From Leptospira fainei serovar Hurstbridge str. BUT 6 (lineage in GTDB: Bacteria; Spirochaetota; Leptospiria; Leptospirales; Leptospiraceae): 64,000 nt of DNA. The translations under genes were made by a program, and so were the position numbers. How positions within the stretch are numbered: the first letter of the stretch is position 1; each line of letters begins with the position of its first letter. This document shows positions 34,575-43,154 of the stretch, in pieces. The notes beneath the pieces were generated by a model. It had not been told where the DNA came from and ran no database searches. It saw nothing but the letters and a program-made list of their open reading frames with translations. The stretch is taken from NCBI RefSeq assembly GCF_000306235.2, contig NZ_AKWZ02000002.1, positions 515,279 to 579,278 on the forward strand, given 5' to 3'.

Positions 34575-34607
34575 GCCATCTTCAATCGAATCAAATTCCA
34601 TGGATAA

Positions 34608-34949
34608 ATGAAGACATTAATTCTTCTCTCCTTCTCCAACCTTTTCATGACGTTTGCGTGGTACGGCCATCTGAAATTCTTCAACGAATTACCGCTCTGG
34701 AAAACGATCTTGATATCATGGGGGATCGCGCTATTCGAATATTCCCTTATGGTTCCCGCCAATAGAATCGGTTTCTCGGAAGAAGGCTTTAGCGGTTTCC
34801 AGTTGAAGATACTTCAAGAAATCATCACGATCACGATCTTTATCGGATTCGCGAGTTTTATTCTAAAAGAAAAGATGAAATGGAATCATGCCGTTAGCTT
34901 CCTTCTTATCCTTTTAGCAGTGGCATTCGCATTCTATGATAAAAAATAA
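34608..34949 (+). CDS. DUF486 / DMT-family small membrane protein
   Basis: 113 residues with four hydrophobic helices, as in the DUF486 family related to drug/metabolite transporters: FSNLFMTFAWYGHLKF, ILISWGIALFEYSLMVPANRIG, QLKILQEIITITIFIGFA and HAVSFLLILLAVAFAF. GHLKF and EYxLMVPANRIG are family signatures. Inner membrane; substrate unknown. Stands alone, downstream of the hsp20 terminator and converging with the Sco1 gene. Confidence 0.88.
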   Translation: MKTLILLSFSNLFMTFAWYGHLKFFNELPLWKTILISWGIALFEYSLMVPANRIGFSEEGFSGFQLKILQEIITITIFIGFASFILKEKMKWNHAVSFLLILLAVAFAFYDKK

Positions 34950-35024
34950 CGATTCATATTAATCGCCTATACACGCCGCTTCTCTAAAAAGTTCGCATTT
35001 ATTTGCACATGCTTAAGCGTACCG

Positions 35025-35630
35025 TTAAACTTTATCCATCCAAACTGTAATCGCTTTCGTGAGATCTTCCGGATTCGTTCCCGTGGGAAATGCAGCCAAA
35101 ATATTTCCGTTTTTGTCTATTAGATAGATTAGCAAAGTATGATCCACTCCGTATCCTTCCGCTTTAGAAGGAAGAATCACTTTTCTGGAAACTACACCGA
35201 ATCCGGACTGTAGTGAATCGATATCCTTTTTAGAACCGGTCAAGGCCACCAATGAATTTCCGGGAAACGTCGAAACATACTTTTTTAAAATTTCCGGGGA
35301 ATCCCGTTCCGGATCGACCGAGATGAAAACTGGCGTCACTCTATCCGAAAAGCCTCTTAATCCTTTTAGAGCAGCACCTATTTCTTCAATGGCCAATGGG
35401 CACATATCCGGACAATGGGAAAATCCGAAATAAACGACGAATATATCCCCTTTTAATCCGGAAAGTACGGTTTCTTTCCCTTCCGTATTCTTGAGAGAGA
35501 TCGTTTTCCACTCGGCAATCGGGGAATCCGAGGCAAAAGCCGGTTTTCTCTTAAAAAATCGGGGAGCCAATCCGACCATAACCCCGGTAAAAAGAACGAT
35601 AAAACCGATGATGATTTTTTTTAAATTCAT
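35025..35630 (-). CDS. Sco1/SenC-family copper chaperone
   Basis: Thioredoxin-fold copper chaperone, anchored by an N-terminal membrane segment (about 5-23) with the rest in the periplasm. Copper ligands expected for Sco1 are present: SHCPDMCP (C-x3-C) and the later DHTLLIYLID histidine. 201 residues, normal. Last gene of the copper-linked operon; may load copper into the multicopper oxidase encoded just upstream or into cytochrome oxidase. Confidence 0.9.
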   Translation of the reverse strand: MNLKKIIIGFIVLFTGVMVGLAPRFFKRKPAFASDSPIAEWKTISLKNTEGKETVLSGLKGDIFVVYFGFSHCPDMCPLAIEEIGAALKGLRGFSDRVTPVFISVDPERDSPEILKKYVSTFPGNSLVALTGSKKDIDSLQSGFGVVSRKVILPSKAEGYGVDHTLLIYLIDKNGNILAAFPTGTNPEDLTKAITVWMDKV

Positions 35631-35681
35631 AAATTCTAATATACCTGCGTTAATAACTCGGACAAACGATCTCTATGCGAT

Positions 35682-36707
35682 TCATACCGCTACGATCCAT
35701 CCCATTGCTCCCCTATCCGCCATATAAGTCTGGTGAGGATGGAACATATATCTTCCCCGTTTCGTTAAAGTAAATTCCACAATCACTCTTTCAGTTTGCC
35801 CCAGGGTGACTACGTCCGTATGCTCGTCAGGTGTCAGTTTCGTCCCCGTTCTAAAAACATCGAACGTCTGAGAATGGAGATGAAAGGAAGCGATCGGATC
35901 GAACTCGGTCATATTCGCAATGTATAATCTAACTTTCTTTCCGACCGGAACCTTAATCGGAAAGCGATCATAAAATCCTGCCATTCCGTTCCAGGAATAA
36001 ATATCGTTCCTACCCGATTCATTTAAATCCCAACCGGAAAGAATCAGCATATATTCAAGTGCCAGCGGTCTACCTCCGGGCGGATCCACGATAAATCCTC
36101 CGTACAATCCTTTAGACATATGGCTCGACAACGGAGGAACGTGACAATGATAGGGATGAAATCCGACGGGGCCGCCCTGGATTTTATATAATCGTTCCCC
36201 TCCCGGAACTACCGGTTCCCATCCGTCTTCTTGCGGATCATGAGTTCCGTGAAAATGAATGGAATGCGGATGAGCGGATTGATTACGAAAAAGAATTTCC
36301 ATTCTCTGACCTTCCCGCGCTCTAAGAACTCTACCCGGAACGACGCCGTCGAAAGTCCAAGCATTTACGATCGTATTATGTGCGACCGTCAACGGCATTT
36401 CTATAATGTTAATTTCCGTTTGAAAGGACCCGCCTGGGGGTGGCAGAGGCAAAGACTTATGCAATTCCATTCGGTCCAGAAAACCGGAATCGATAAACAT
36501 GGGTGGATGGACCATACTTCCGTAGGAGTTCCCCCCGATAGCCCCGGGAAGTCGAACGGAAGCGGGATTTGAATTGATGGAGGTAGGAGCCGTTTTGCAG
36601 AAGGCGGGATCGTCTTTTTTTCCGGAACCGATTCTTGCCAACCCCGTTCCTGCGGCCAAACCGACTCCGCCGAGTCCTAACCAGCGCAGGAATTCCTTAC
36701 GATCCAT
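35682..36707 (-). CDS. Exported multicopper oxidase
   Basis: 341-residue cupredoxin oxidase with two domains. Copper motifs: HSIHFHG (148-154), HPYHCHVPPLSSHMSKG (184-200) with ligands around a Cys, HLHSQTF (276-282) and HPHQTYMADRGAMG (323-336). The N-terminus DRKEFLRWLGLGG resembles a Tat signal but with Arg-Lys in place of Arg-Arg. Periplasmic, probably oxidising copper or phenolic/metal substrates. Between a small PLDc_N-like membrane protein and Sco1. Confidence 0.85.
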   Translation of the reverse strand: MDRKEFLRWLGLGGVGLAAGTGLARIGSGKKDDPAFCKTAPTSINSNPASVRLPGAIGGNSYGSMVHPPMFIDSGFLDRMELHKSLPLPPPGGSFQTEINIIEMPLTVAHNTIVNAWTFDGVVPGRVLRAREGQRMEILFRNQSAHPHSIHFHGTHDPQEDGWEPVVPGGERLYKIQGGPVGFHPYHCHVPPLSSHMSKGLYGGFIVDPPGGRPLALEYMLILSGWDLNESGRNDIYSWNGMAGFYDRFPIKVPVGKKVRLYIANMTEFDPIASFHLHSQTFDVFRTGTKLTPDEHTDVVTLGQTERVIVEFTLTKRGRYMFHPHQTYMADRGAMGWIVAV

Positions 36708-36719
36708 TCGTAACCTCTA

Positions 36720-37034
36720 TTAAAATTTTGCCAACGAGGAGACAAGGATCACTAAAATTAGTAAGCCTCCCCCGCCGTAAACTAGAGACTTCTTAGCCCA
36801 ATCCGGTATCTTAGATCCGCCGAAGATATGATAGGCCCCGGCGCCTAAAAGTGGAACTACCACGATTGCGGCTGTCCACAAACTTCCTTGCTTAGGAGTG
36901 ACATCCTCCCTCTTGGCTAAATCGACGAGAGCCAAAGAAGCCCATAACGCGAAAAGAATGTAAGGAAGGTAGTAACCGTAAAAATTAAATAGAAGCGTAA
37001 AAAACCCGGGTTCAAAAATTTCATTCGTATTCAT
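36720..37034 (-). CDS. Small membrane protein, PLDc_N-like
   Basis: 104 residues with three hydrophobic helices: YYLPYILFALWASLALVDLA, TAAIVVVPLLGAGAYHIFGG and GGGLLILVILVSSLAKF. The pattern (VDL, then W...PLLGAxxYxxFG) resembles the PLDc_N membrane module. It also aligns with the C-terminal membrane part of the upstream 665-residue protein (LLFRWFGYILPMLLY, PYIGGASYLLFGKSEIPKW), so the two are paralogous. Function unknown; probably an anchor or partner in the copper operon. Confidence 0.65.
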   Translation of the reverse strand: MNTNEIFEPGFFTLLFNFYGYYLPYILFALWASLALVDLAKREDVTPKQGSLWTAAIVVVPLLGAGAYHIFGGSKIPDWAKKSLVYGGGGLLILVILVSSLAKF

Positions 37035-37099
37035 AAAAATCTCCTAATATACTAAAATACCGACTCGTTCGATCCAAAAAAAATCGCCATTTTTTTACA

Positions 37100-39097
37100 T
37101 CAACCGCCTACGCTCCCGATTATGATTCCTGCCAAAATTATCAAGAACGCCAGGCTAAAGCCGAAACCTGTCCCCAGTAAAGTATGTCTCAACCATTTGG
37201 GAATTTCGCTCTTTCCAAATAATAGATAGGAGGCGCCGCCGATATACGGCACAAAGGCAATGAAGGCAAGCCAACCGAATCGGTTCGATTTTCCCGGATG
37301 CAAATAAATCAAGTCCGCTACGCTCAAACTCGTCAAACAAACGTACAGGAGCATCGGAAGAATATAACCGAACCAACGGAAAAGCAACACTTGAAGATCG
37401 AGAGGCCTGGGTAAAGACAAACTTCCTAGAACGTTTCCGAACTTGGGTTTTCGTTCGGCGAGTATTTTCTTCGACTCTTCCGGAAGAGCGATCTTCTTCA
37501 AATTCAATCCGAAATCTTCGTAGGGATGAATCGCGGGTTTTACCGGAGCTCCCGCTCCTCCTGGAATATTTTTTTGGAGAGGCGGAACCGGTTGGCTTTT
37601 CCAATCCCCGCTTCGGAAGCGTCCTAACGTCGCGTCGACCATAAGGGAAAGAATATTATAAGTTGGCAAGAGTTCCCCACCGGCAGGGATTCGCATTCCA
37701 CCGTTGCATGAAGAAATTTTTTCTAGCATAGGCGGAATAGAAGTTTGAAACTTATTCTTGGAAAAACAATTTCCTATACTTATCGGTCCGTTCAGGCTCA
37801 GGTCTCCGAGTCCGGACGAATGAACTATATTTTCTTCCACAATATTCGAATGGGAAAGCCAGAAGTTCTCATCCAAGTTAGGTAGAATCGCGATCCCGAA
37901 GTTATCGTGCCCGATAATCACATTATTCTTAATTACGTTCCTTAGCCCCCCTGCGATCAAGACTCCGGTTCCGTACGACGGATATTCCAAAGCCTTAACA
38001 GGTGCGTTAAGGTTATTATTATCATAAATTAAATTGCTTAGAATCGTAGTTTCGCGTTCCGGAGGGAGTAACTCCCGATCGAGAGAATTAGGCGCTAACC
38101 CGACAATATTATTTCGCCAGATGGAACTTAGGATGTATAAATCTCCTCCAGCATTCGTGCCGGAATATCCCAACGCGCTGTTCTCCGAAATTAAATCGTA
38201 CAAAATTGCACGGCAGGGATAGCACTGTCCGACATAAATTCCGGAATCAGGAGAGCCGGAAGCATAAGAATGTTCCAGTACTCCATTGCTTGAATCGAAT
38301 GCGTAAATTCCATAGTCTCCGTTATTGTATGCGGTTAAATAAGAACCCCGGTAACCTTTGACTCCTGTCCAGAAAAAGCCGTTTAAGGTCGCGTTTCTGG
38401 CTGTCATATTTTCGATTGCAACGCCGTTCGCTCCCACTACGATAACCCCATTTCCCCGTTGGAATTGTCCGTCTAGGATGACTTTATTTCTGTCAGTTCC
38501 TCGTAGAGTAATCGAAGGTGTCGTTACGACTACCTCTTCGTAATATACCCCTTCGTCTATCAATACAAGATCGCCTGGGGACGCTGCATCGACTGCATTT
38601 TGAATAGTGGGATAAATTTGCGGGACTTTACGAGTGACACCAGAGAAAGTTTCGACGGACTTCCAGGATTTTCCCGCCTTCGCCGCAGGATTAAAAGGGA
38701 CATTACCGACTACGATATCCCCGACCATTCCCTGCTTGCCGTCCGGAGAAGCGTGGAAGGAACAAAAATAAGGAAACACTCCTTCCTTCGGAAATGTAAC
38801 TTTTACTTTTGCGCCCCTAGGCATCACCAAATTACCGTACGCTTTTTCCGTTGACCAGGATCGATCCACGCCGATCGCATTATGCGGGTTTGCTCCGGTA
38901 TTCACGAATTCGATCACCCCCCCGATCGGGATTCTTTGCATCGGTGGAGAGAAGGCATTATCGACCATCACAATATGCGCGAAACCTTCCGTTCCCCCGT
39001 CCTTGCTACAGGAAGAAATAATCCCTCCGAATAGAATCCCAAAGACTAATAGTCCTAGCCAGGGAAGCAACCTGACGTGTTTCCTGTGAATCGACAT
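37100..39097 (-). CDS. Lipoprotein with cupredoxin, parallel beta-helix and membrane domains
   Basis: 665 residues in four parts. A signal ends in the lipobox ISSC with Cys30. A plastocyanin-like domain (about 38-132) has copper ligands His72, Cys112, His115 and Met124. A NosD-like right-handed beta-helix follows (about 155-470, repeated GVLEHSYASGSPDSGIYVG-type coils). A three-helix membrane module (about 560-665) is paralogous to the next gene. First gene of the copper operon. The combination suggests an envelope electron-transfer or copper-handling protein; role inferred. Confidence 0.75.
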   Translation of the reverse strand: MSIHRKHVRLLPWLGLLVFGILFGGIISSCSKDGGTEGFAHIVMVDNAFSPPMQRIPIGGVIEFVNTGANPHNAIGVDRSWSTEKAYGNLVMPRGAKVKVTFPKEGVFPYFCSFHASPDGKQGMVGDIVVGNVPFNPAAKAGKSWKSVETFSGVTRKVPQIYPTIQNAVDAASPGDLVLIDEGVYYEEVVVTTPSITLRGTDRNKVILDGQFQRGNGVIVVGANGVAIENMTARNATLNGFFWTGVKGYRGSYLTAYNNGDYGIYAFDSSNGVLEHSYASGSPDSGIYVGQCYPCRAILYDLISENSALGYSGTNAGGDLYILSSIWRNNIVGLAPNSLDRELLPPERETTILSNLIYDNNNLNAPVKALEYPSYGTGVLIAGGLRNVIKNNVIIGHDNFGIAILPNLDENFWLSHSNIVEENIVHSSGLGDLSLNGPISIGNCFSKNKFQTSIPPMLEKISSCNGGMRIPAGGELLPTYNILSLMVDATLGRFRSGDWKSQPVPPLQKNIPGGAGAPVKPAIHPYEDFGLNLKKIALPEESKKILAERKPKFGNVLGSLSLPRPLDLQVLLFRWFGYILPMLLYVCLTSLSVADLIYLHPGKSNRFGWLAFIAFVPYIGGASYLLFGKSEIPKWLRHTLLGTGFGFSLAFLIILAGIIIGSVGG

Positions 39098-39114
39098 CGG
39101 AACTCCTCTCGTTT

Positions 39115-39130
39115 ATGAGCTTTTGCTCAT
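39115..39130. promoter_or_regulatory. Inverted repeat upstream of the copper operon
   Basis: ATGAGC TTTT GCTCAT, perfect 6-bp arms, 18 nt before the start codon of the lipoprotein gene. Position and symmetry fit an operator for a dimeric regulator; which one is unknown. Confidence 0.45.
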
Positions 39131-39206
39131 CTTTTACAATTATCGTACAAAAACAATATTGATACAATCATTTTTTAAAAAGTTTATTTTCAATCAATTG
39201 TTATTA

Positions 39207-40667
39207 TTAAGAATTTGAAGCCGTTTCTTTAGCGGGCATTTTTCCTGCCCAACCGAACCCGAGCCAACCAGTTATTAAGGAAAGAATCGGTGAAAGTAAA
39301 TTCAAAAACGCGAAGGGAAGATATACTAGAGTAGGAACTCCTAATGCGGCGGCCATAAAGGAGCCGCAAGAGTTCCAGGGAACCAAAGCGGAAGTCATCG
39401 TTCCTGAGTCTTCCAACACTCGCGACAGGTTTCGAGGATCGATTCCTCTTCTTACATATGCCTCATGGAACATTTTTCCGGGCACGACGATCGCTAAATA
39501 TTGATCCGCGCAAAGTAGATTCACCCCGATACAAGTAAGCACGGTGCTCGAAAATAGGGAACCTTTTGTTTTCACTCTTTTTAAAATGAAATCGGCTATC
39601 GTTTTAGTCATTCCTCCACCCTCCATTGTTCCGGCGTAAAACATTGCCGATAAAATCAACCAAACGGTGGAGAGCATGGAAGACATTCCTCCTCGAGACA
39701 ATAAATCATCGACGACGGGTTGTCCCGTTTTTACCTTCGTTCCTTCCGAAGCGGCTAATAGAAGTTTCTGAAATGCTGTAGATATCGCGGCTTTCCAATC
39801 TCCCGATTGTCCATACAAATCGGCTTGAGTAAATAGAGCCAGAACGGCTCCGGAGAGAATTCCTATAAACAATGCGGGGACCGCGGAGACTCGTAGGTAA
39901 ATCATGAAAAACGTCAAGAAAGGCGGTATGAGAAGATACCAACCGATTTCCCAGCCTGAACGCAATGCACTTACTACCGGCAGAACTGCGACCGAAGTTT
40001 CTCCTGCTCCGAGATTAAGCCCTAATCCGAGAAAGGTAAATGCCGCCATACAGAGCAAAAAAAGCGGAACCGTCATCCTAGCCATATTACGAATATGTGA
40101 TACTAAAGGAACTCCGGTGATGGAGGACGCCAGATTCGTAGTTTCGGAAAAAGGGGAAAGCTTATCTCCGAAGTATGCTCCCGAAACGATAGCTCCGGCG
40201 ACCATTCCCAAAGGAATTCCCAGTGCGGCTCCGACTCCGACCAAAGCCACGCCAACCGTTCCGGCCGTCGACCAGGAACTTCCGGTCGCTAAGGACACGA
40301 CCGATGAAAGTACCAATGCCGACGGTAAGAAAACGGATGGACGAAGAAGCTCGAGACCCCAAACGATTAACCCCGGAACGATACCCGATCGAATCCATAT
40401 ACCGATTAAGGCTCCGATCAATAATAGGATGAGAATCGGTTGAAGAACGTTTCGCATAGAGTCCAATACGGTTTCTTCAAGTCGTTCCCAAGGGATTCCC
40501 CTCAATCTAGAAATTCCTGCTGAGAGCGCCGCCGCGCTAAACAAAAGAATCTGTGCCGGCCCCTCCGCAATTCCTCGACCGAAAACGAATCCGGCTCCCG
40601 TTAAAGACAAAACCAAAAAAGCAAAAGGAATTAATGAAATTGCGAGTCCGGGGCCCTCTCGATTCAT
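39207..40667 (-). CDS. nhaC: NhaC-family Na+/H+ antiporter
   Basis: 486 residues with about twelve hydrophobic helices, inner membrane. Family segments: SLATGSSWSTAGTVGVALVGVGAALG, GAYFGDKLSPFSETTNLASSI and VLEDSGTMTSALVPWNSCGSFMAAALGVPT. Exchanges sodium for protons in pH and salt balance. Stop overlaps the RluA-type gene start by 4 nt (40664-40667 with gene order minus), so the two are probably cotranscribed. Confidence 0.9.
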   Translation of the reverse strand: MNREGPGLAISLIPFAFLVLSLTGAGFVFGRGIAEGPAQILLFSAAALSAGISRLRGIPWERLEETVLDSMRNVLQPILILLLIGALIGIWIRSGIVPGLIVWGLELLRPSVFLPSALVLSSVVSLATGSSWSTAGTVGVALVGVGAALGIPLGMVAGAIVSGAYFGDKLSPFSETTNLASSITGVPLVSHIRNMARMTVPLFLLCMAAFTFLGLGLNLGAGETSVAVLPVVSALRSGWEIGWYLLIPPFLTFFMIYLRVSAVPALFIGILSGAVLALFTQADLYGQSGDWKAAISTAFQKLLLAASEGTKVKTGQPVVDDLLSRGGMSSMLSTVWLILSAMFYAGTMEGGGMTKTIADFILKRVKTKGSLFSSTVLTCIGVNLLCADQYLAIVVPGKMFHEAYVRRGIDPRNLSRVLEDSGTMTSALVPWNSCGSFMAAALGVPTLVYLPFAFLNLLSPILSLITGWLGFGWAGKMPAKETASNS

Positions 40668-41569
40668 ATCCGCATATCCTCGGGAAGAGGAGAGAAAATG
40701 CTTACCCGCTTTTTAAAATACGGATGCGGAAACTTTAAGGATATTGCATGCAAAGCTTGTCTCTCTCTCCCGAGCCGATCCATCAAATTCGGTTGCCTAC
40801 CCTCTATAAAATCTAAAAATACCGTTTCGTCAACTCCGTAGAGCTTATCTCCGATTAATGGAAATCCTAGAGAGAAGAGAGTTGCTCGAATTTGATGGTT
40901 TCTGCCCGTCTTAGGAAAGCAAAGAATACGGGAGAATCGTTTTCCATCTAAAAAACCTCCGCTTACCAATCGAAATTCCGTGCTGCTCGTCTCCCAATCT
41001 TCGGTCGGCATGTCCGGAATTCTAGGGTCGGACGGATAATAGAATCCCCTTTTTTTCCGAATTTTAGATCCGGCATCGGAACCTATCCAACCTGAGGCAA
41101 CGAGTCGTTTCGGAAAATCTCCCCAAACCAAACTGGCGTATATTTTATGCACCTTCCGATTCGAAAAGAGGAAGGATAAACGGGAGGCGGTTTCCGCATC
41201 TTTGCCAAACAAAACAATGCCTGAAGTTTCCCGGTCCAGACGATTTACTAAATGCGGACGTCCGAATCTTCCGTCGGCTTCCAAAATATCTACGAGATTA
41301 TTCTTTCGATAGCGCCCGGCAGCATGTACCGGCAAATCTCCGGATTTACTAACGGCAAAGAAACGTTCTTCATCATGAAGCAGAGAAAATCGGATATCGA
41401 CGCTCGGTTCGGGGGAATCGGAGGGAAGATATTCGACTTCGTCCCCCTCTCTTAAAATATGCGATGCCTTACAAGGCTTTCCATCCAATAATATGTTTCC
41501 GTCGGACAAATGCTTTTTCCAACTCGAACGGGAAAGATAAGTAAACCGTTTCGCTAAAAAGAGGTCCAA
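40664..41569 (-). CDS. RluA-family RNA pseudouridine synthase
   Basis: Isomerises uridine to pseudouridine in rRNA or tRNA. An N-terminal S4-like domain (SRSSWKKHLSDGNILLDGKP, then LREGDEVEYLP) precedes the catalytic domain with HLVNRLDRETSGIVLFGKD, whose RLD aspartate is the catalytic residue, and later CFPKTGRNHQIRATLFSLGFPLIGD. 301 residues, normal. RluD-like layout, but the modified position cannot be told. Upstream of nhaC in the same transcription unit. Confidence 0.9.
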   Translation of the reverse strand: MDLFLAKRFTYLSRSSWKKHLSDGNILLDGKPCKASHILREGDEVEYLPSDSPEPSVDIRFSLLHDEERFFAVSKSGDLPVHAAGRYRKNNLVDILEADGRFGRPHLVNRLDRETSGIVLFGKDAETASRLSFLFSNRKVHKIYASLVWGDFPKRLVASGWIGSDAGSKIRKKRGFYYPSDPRIPDMPTEDWETSSTEFRLVSGGFLDGKRFSRILCFPKTGRNHQIRATLFSLGFPLIGDKLYGVDETVFLDFIEGRQPNLMDRLGRERQALHAISLKFPHPYFKKRVSIFSPLPEDMRI

Positions 41570-41619
41570 TCGTTCACCTGCCTCTTCTCTTCCGACTCGA
41601 ATGCGAAGCGCAGTTTGAT

Positions 41620-42924
41620 TCAGATCTTTTCTCCGGAATCGAATCCCATTTCAGGAATCTCCTCCATGACTGAACTATCCGATTCGGAATGGGGAATTTC
41701 CGTAACTACCTCCTGAGATTCGGAATCGCCTTCGATTGTTTTTGCGCCCAGCGAGTTCCCAACTGTCGGAATTTCGTCCTGATTCAATTCTCCGGAACCT
41801 GCGGATTCTTCCTCCGCTTTCTTTTCCTCCGAACTTGGAGCCTGCTTACCGCCGTCCTTTCCAAGTTTGGAATCGACAAACTGATTTAAAATCTCCTCTT
41901 CTCTCGGATTCAAATTGAAGAACTGACAACCGACACGAAACATTTTATCCGTATTCGCAATATTTCGAATCACGGCACGAAACGTCCCCTTGAGTTCTTT
42001 ATTCAATTGCAAATCGAATAACAGAGTCTCACCGACGGCAAAACTTCGGGAAAAGAAGATGGATTGCTGATGAAAAAAACCCAGTCCATTTCTACTAATG
42101 TCTTCCACTTGGCATTTTTCTTTCGATTCTTGGAAAAAGCCCGAGCCTATCACATCGCGTGAAATCGCTGCCGAAAAAAGGGTAATCTTATTATAATCTT
42201 CCGTATTCATCGGCTTTTCCGAAAGCACCTGGATATATCCTAGCGGAGTGTAGTTTTTATATCTTATAAGTACGCAAATTTCCGAAACGAAACGGGACTC
42301 GATTTTATTTAATGAGATCAGTTTCAAATACTCTTCCATCGGGACAAAATTGACCCCTCCGGAACTTCTATCATGACGATCAATGATAAAGATAGACTGC
42401 TCGAAATTGTACATGATCCTGAGACGGTTATCCATCCGATCCGAAAAATATACGAGCGAATCGTTATAGCTTTCTTTGATGCGTTTGGAATGTCTTTGGA
42501 TAATCTCATCCACGGACTTATCCACAAAACCCAATGATTTTCTTAGATGCTGTTGGTTGATGATATTATAAATGATGATCGGTTCGCTATTTGCATTTTC
42601 AAATTCGATTCGTCCTTGAGCCCTCTTCGCCTCGGATACCTTTACGGCCTGGACTCTAAGCAATTCCAAACCGTTGCTTTCATTACGCGCTTCGACGGTA
42701 AAAACGCCATGGAAAAAATGATAGTTATGCGTTAGAAAAAGAATACGAATCTTTTCGTTAGTGGGTTTACCCGGAACGGACACGAGGAGAAAAAGATTAT
42801 CCTTAATACCGACGACTTTTACCGGATAGGAACGTCCCTTAATATCCACGGATACGGGAAGGCGTGTAAATAGTGTCTGGAGAATTTTCCCCAATGCATC
42901 GGCTTCCTTTACCGTTTTATCCAA
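41620..42924 (-). CDS. DUF1577 / PilZ-like protein
   Basis: 434 residues. The N-terminal two-thirds match the DUF1577 layout of Leptospira (ALGKILQTLFTRLPVSVDIKG, then the FEQSIFIIDRH region). About 265-365 resembles a PilZ domain: CQVEDISRNGLGFFHQ corresponds to the D-x-S-x-x-G motif and FRVGCQFFNL to a later strand, while an RxxxR motif is not evident. The last 60 residues are acidic and low-complexity. May sense c-di-GMP or a related signal; without RxxxR this is doubtful. Cytoplasmic. Confidence 0.7.
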   Translation of the reverse strand: MDKTVKEADALGKILQTLFTRLPVSVDIKGRSYPVKVVGIKDNLFLLVSVPGKPTNEKIRILFLTHNYHFFHGVFTVEARNESNGLELLRVQAVKVSEAKRAQGRIEFENANSEPIIIYNIINQQHLRKSLGFVDKSVDEIIQRHSKRIKESYNDSLVYFSDRMDNRLRIMYNFEQSIFIIDRHDRSSGGVNFVPMEEYLKLISLNKIESRFVSEICVLIRYKNYTPLGYIQVLSEKPMNTEDYNKITLFSAAISRDVIGSGFFQESKEKCQVEDISRNGLGFFHQQSIFFSRSFAVGETLLFDLQLNKELKGTFRAVIRNIANTDKMFRVGCQFFNLNPREEEILNQFVDSKLGKDGGKQAPSSEEKKAEEESAGSGELNQDEIPTVGNSLGAKTIEGDSESQEVVTEIPHSESDSSVMEEIPEMGFDSGEKI

Positions 42925-43154
42925 GGCTTTCCCCCGAAAGAATTAGCAATCAGACAATCAAGAGACGAATTTACTTATACCCTTCACAATGGGAAGAAAT
43001 TTCCATTCGAATTTTCTGAAAGCGATTGAATAGGGAAATCTTGAAAGACCGCCTATATAAAAGTATATATTCCATTCACCGACGGATTCTACGACTTTTG
43101 AGTTATTAAAAAATCTCTTCTTTCCGGAATTTTATGACAGCGGACAAAATCGAC

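Noticed and set aside
39904..40443. Long plus-strand open frame of 179 codons
   Set aside because: It lies wholly within nhaC on the other strand, is Pro/Thr/Arg-rich without fold-like pattern, and has no ribosome site.
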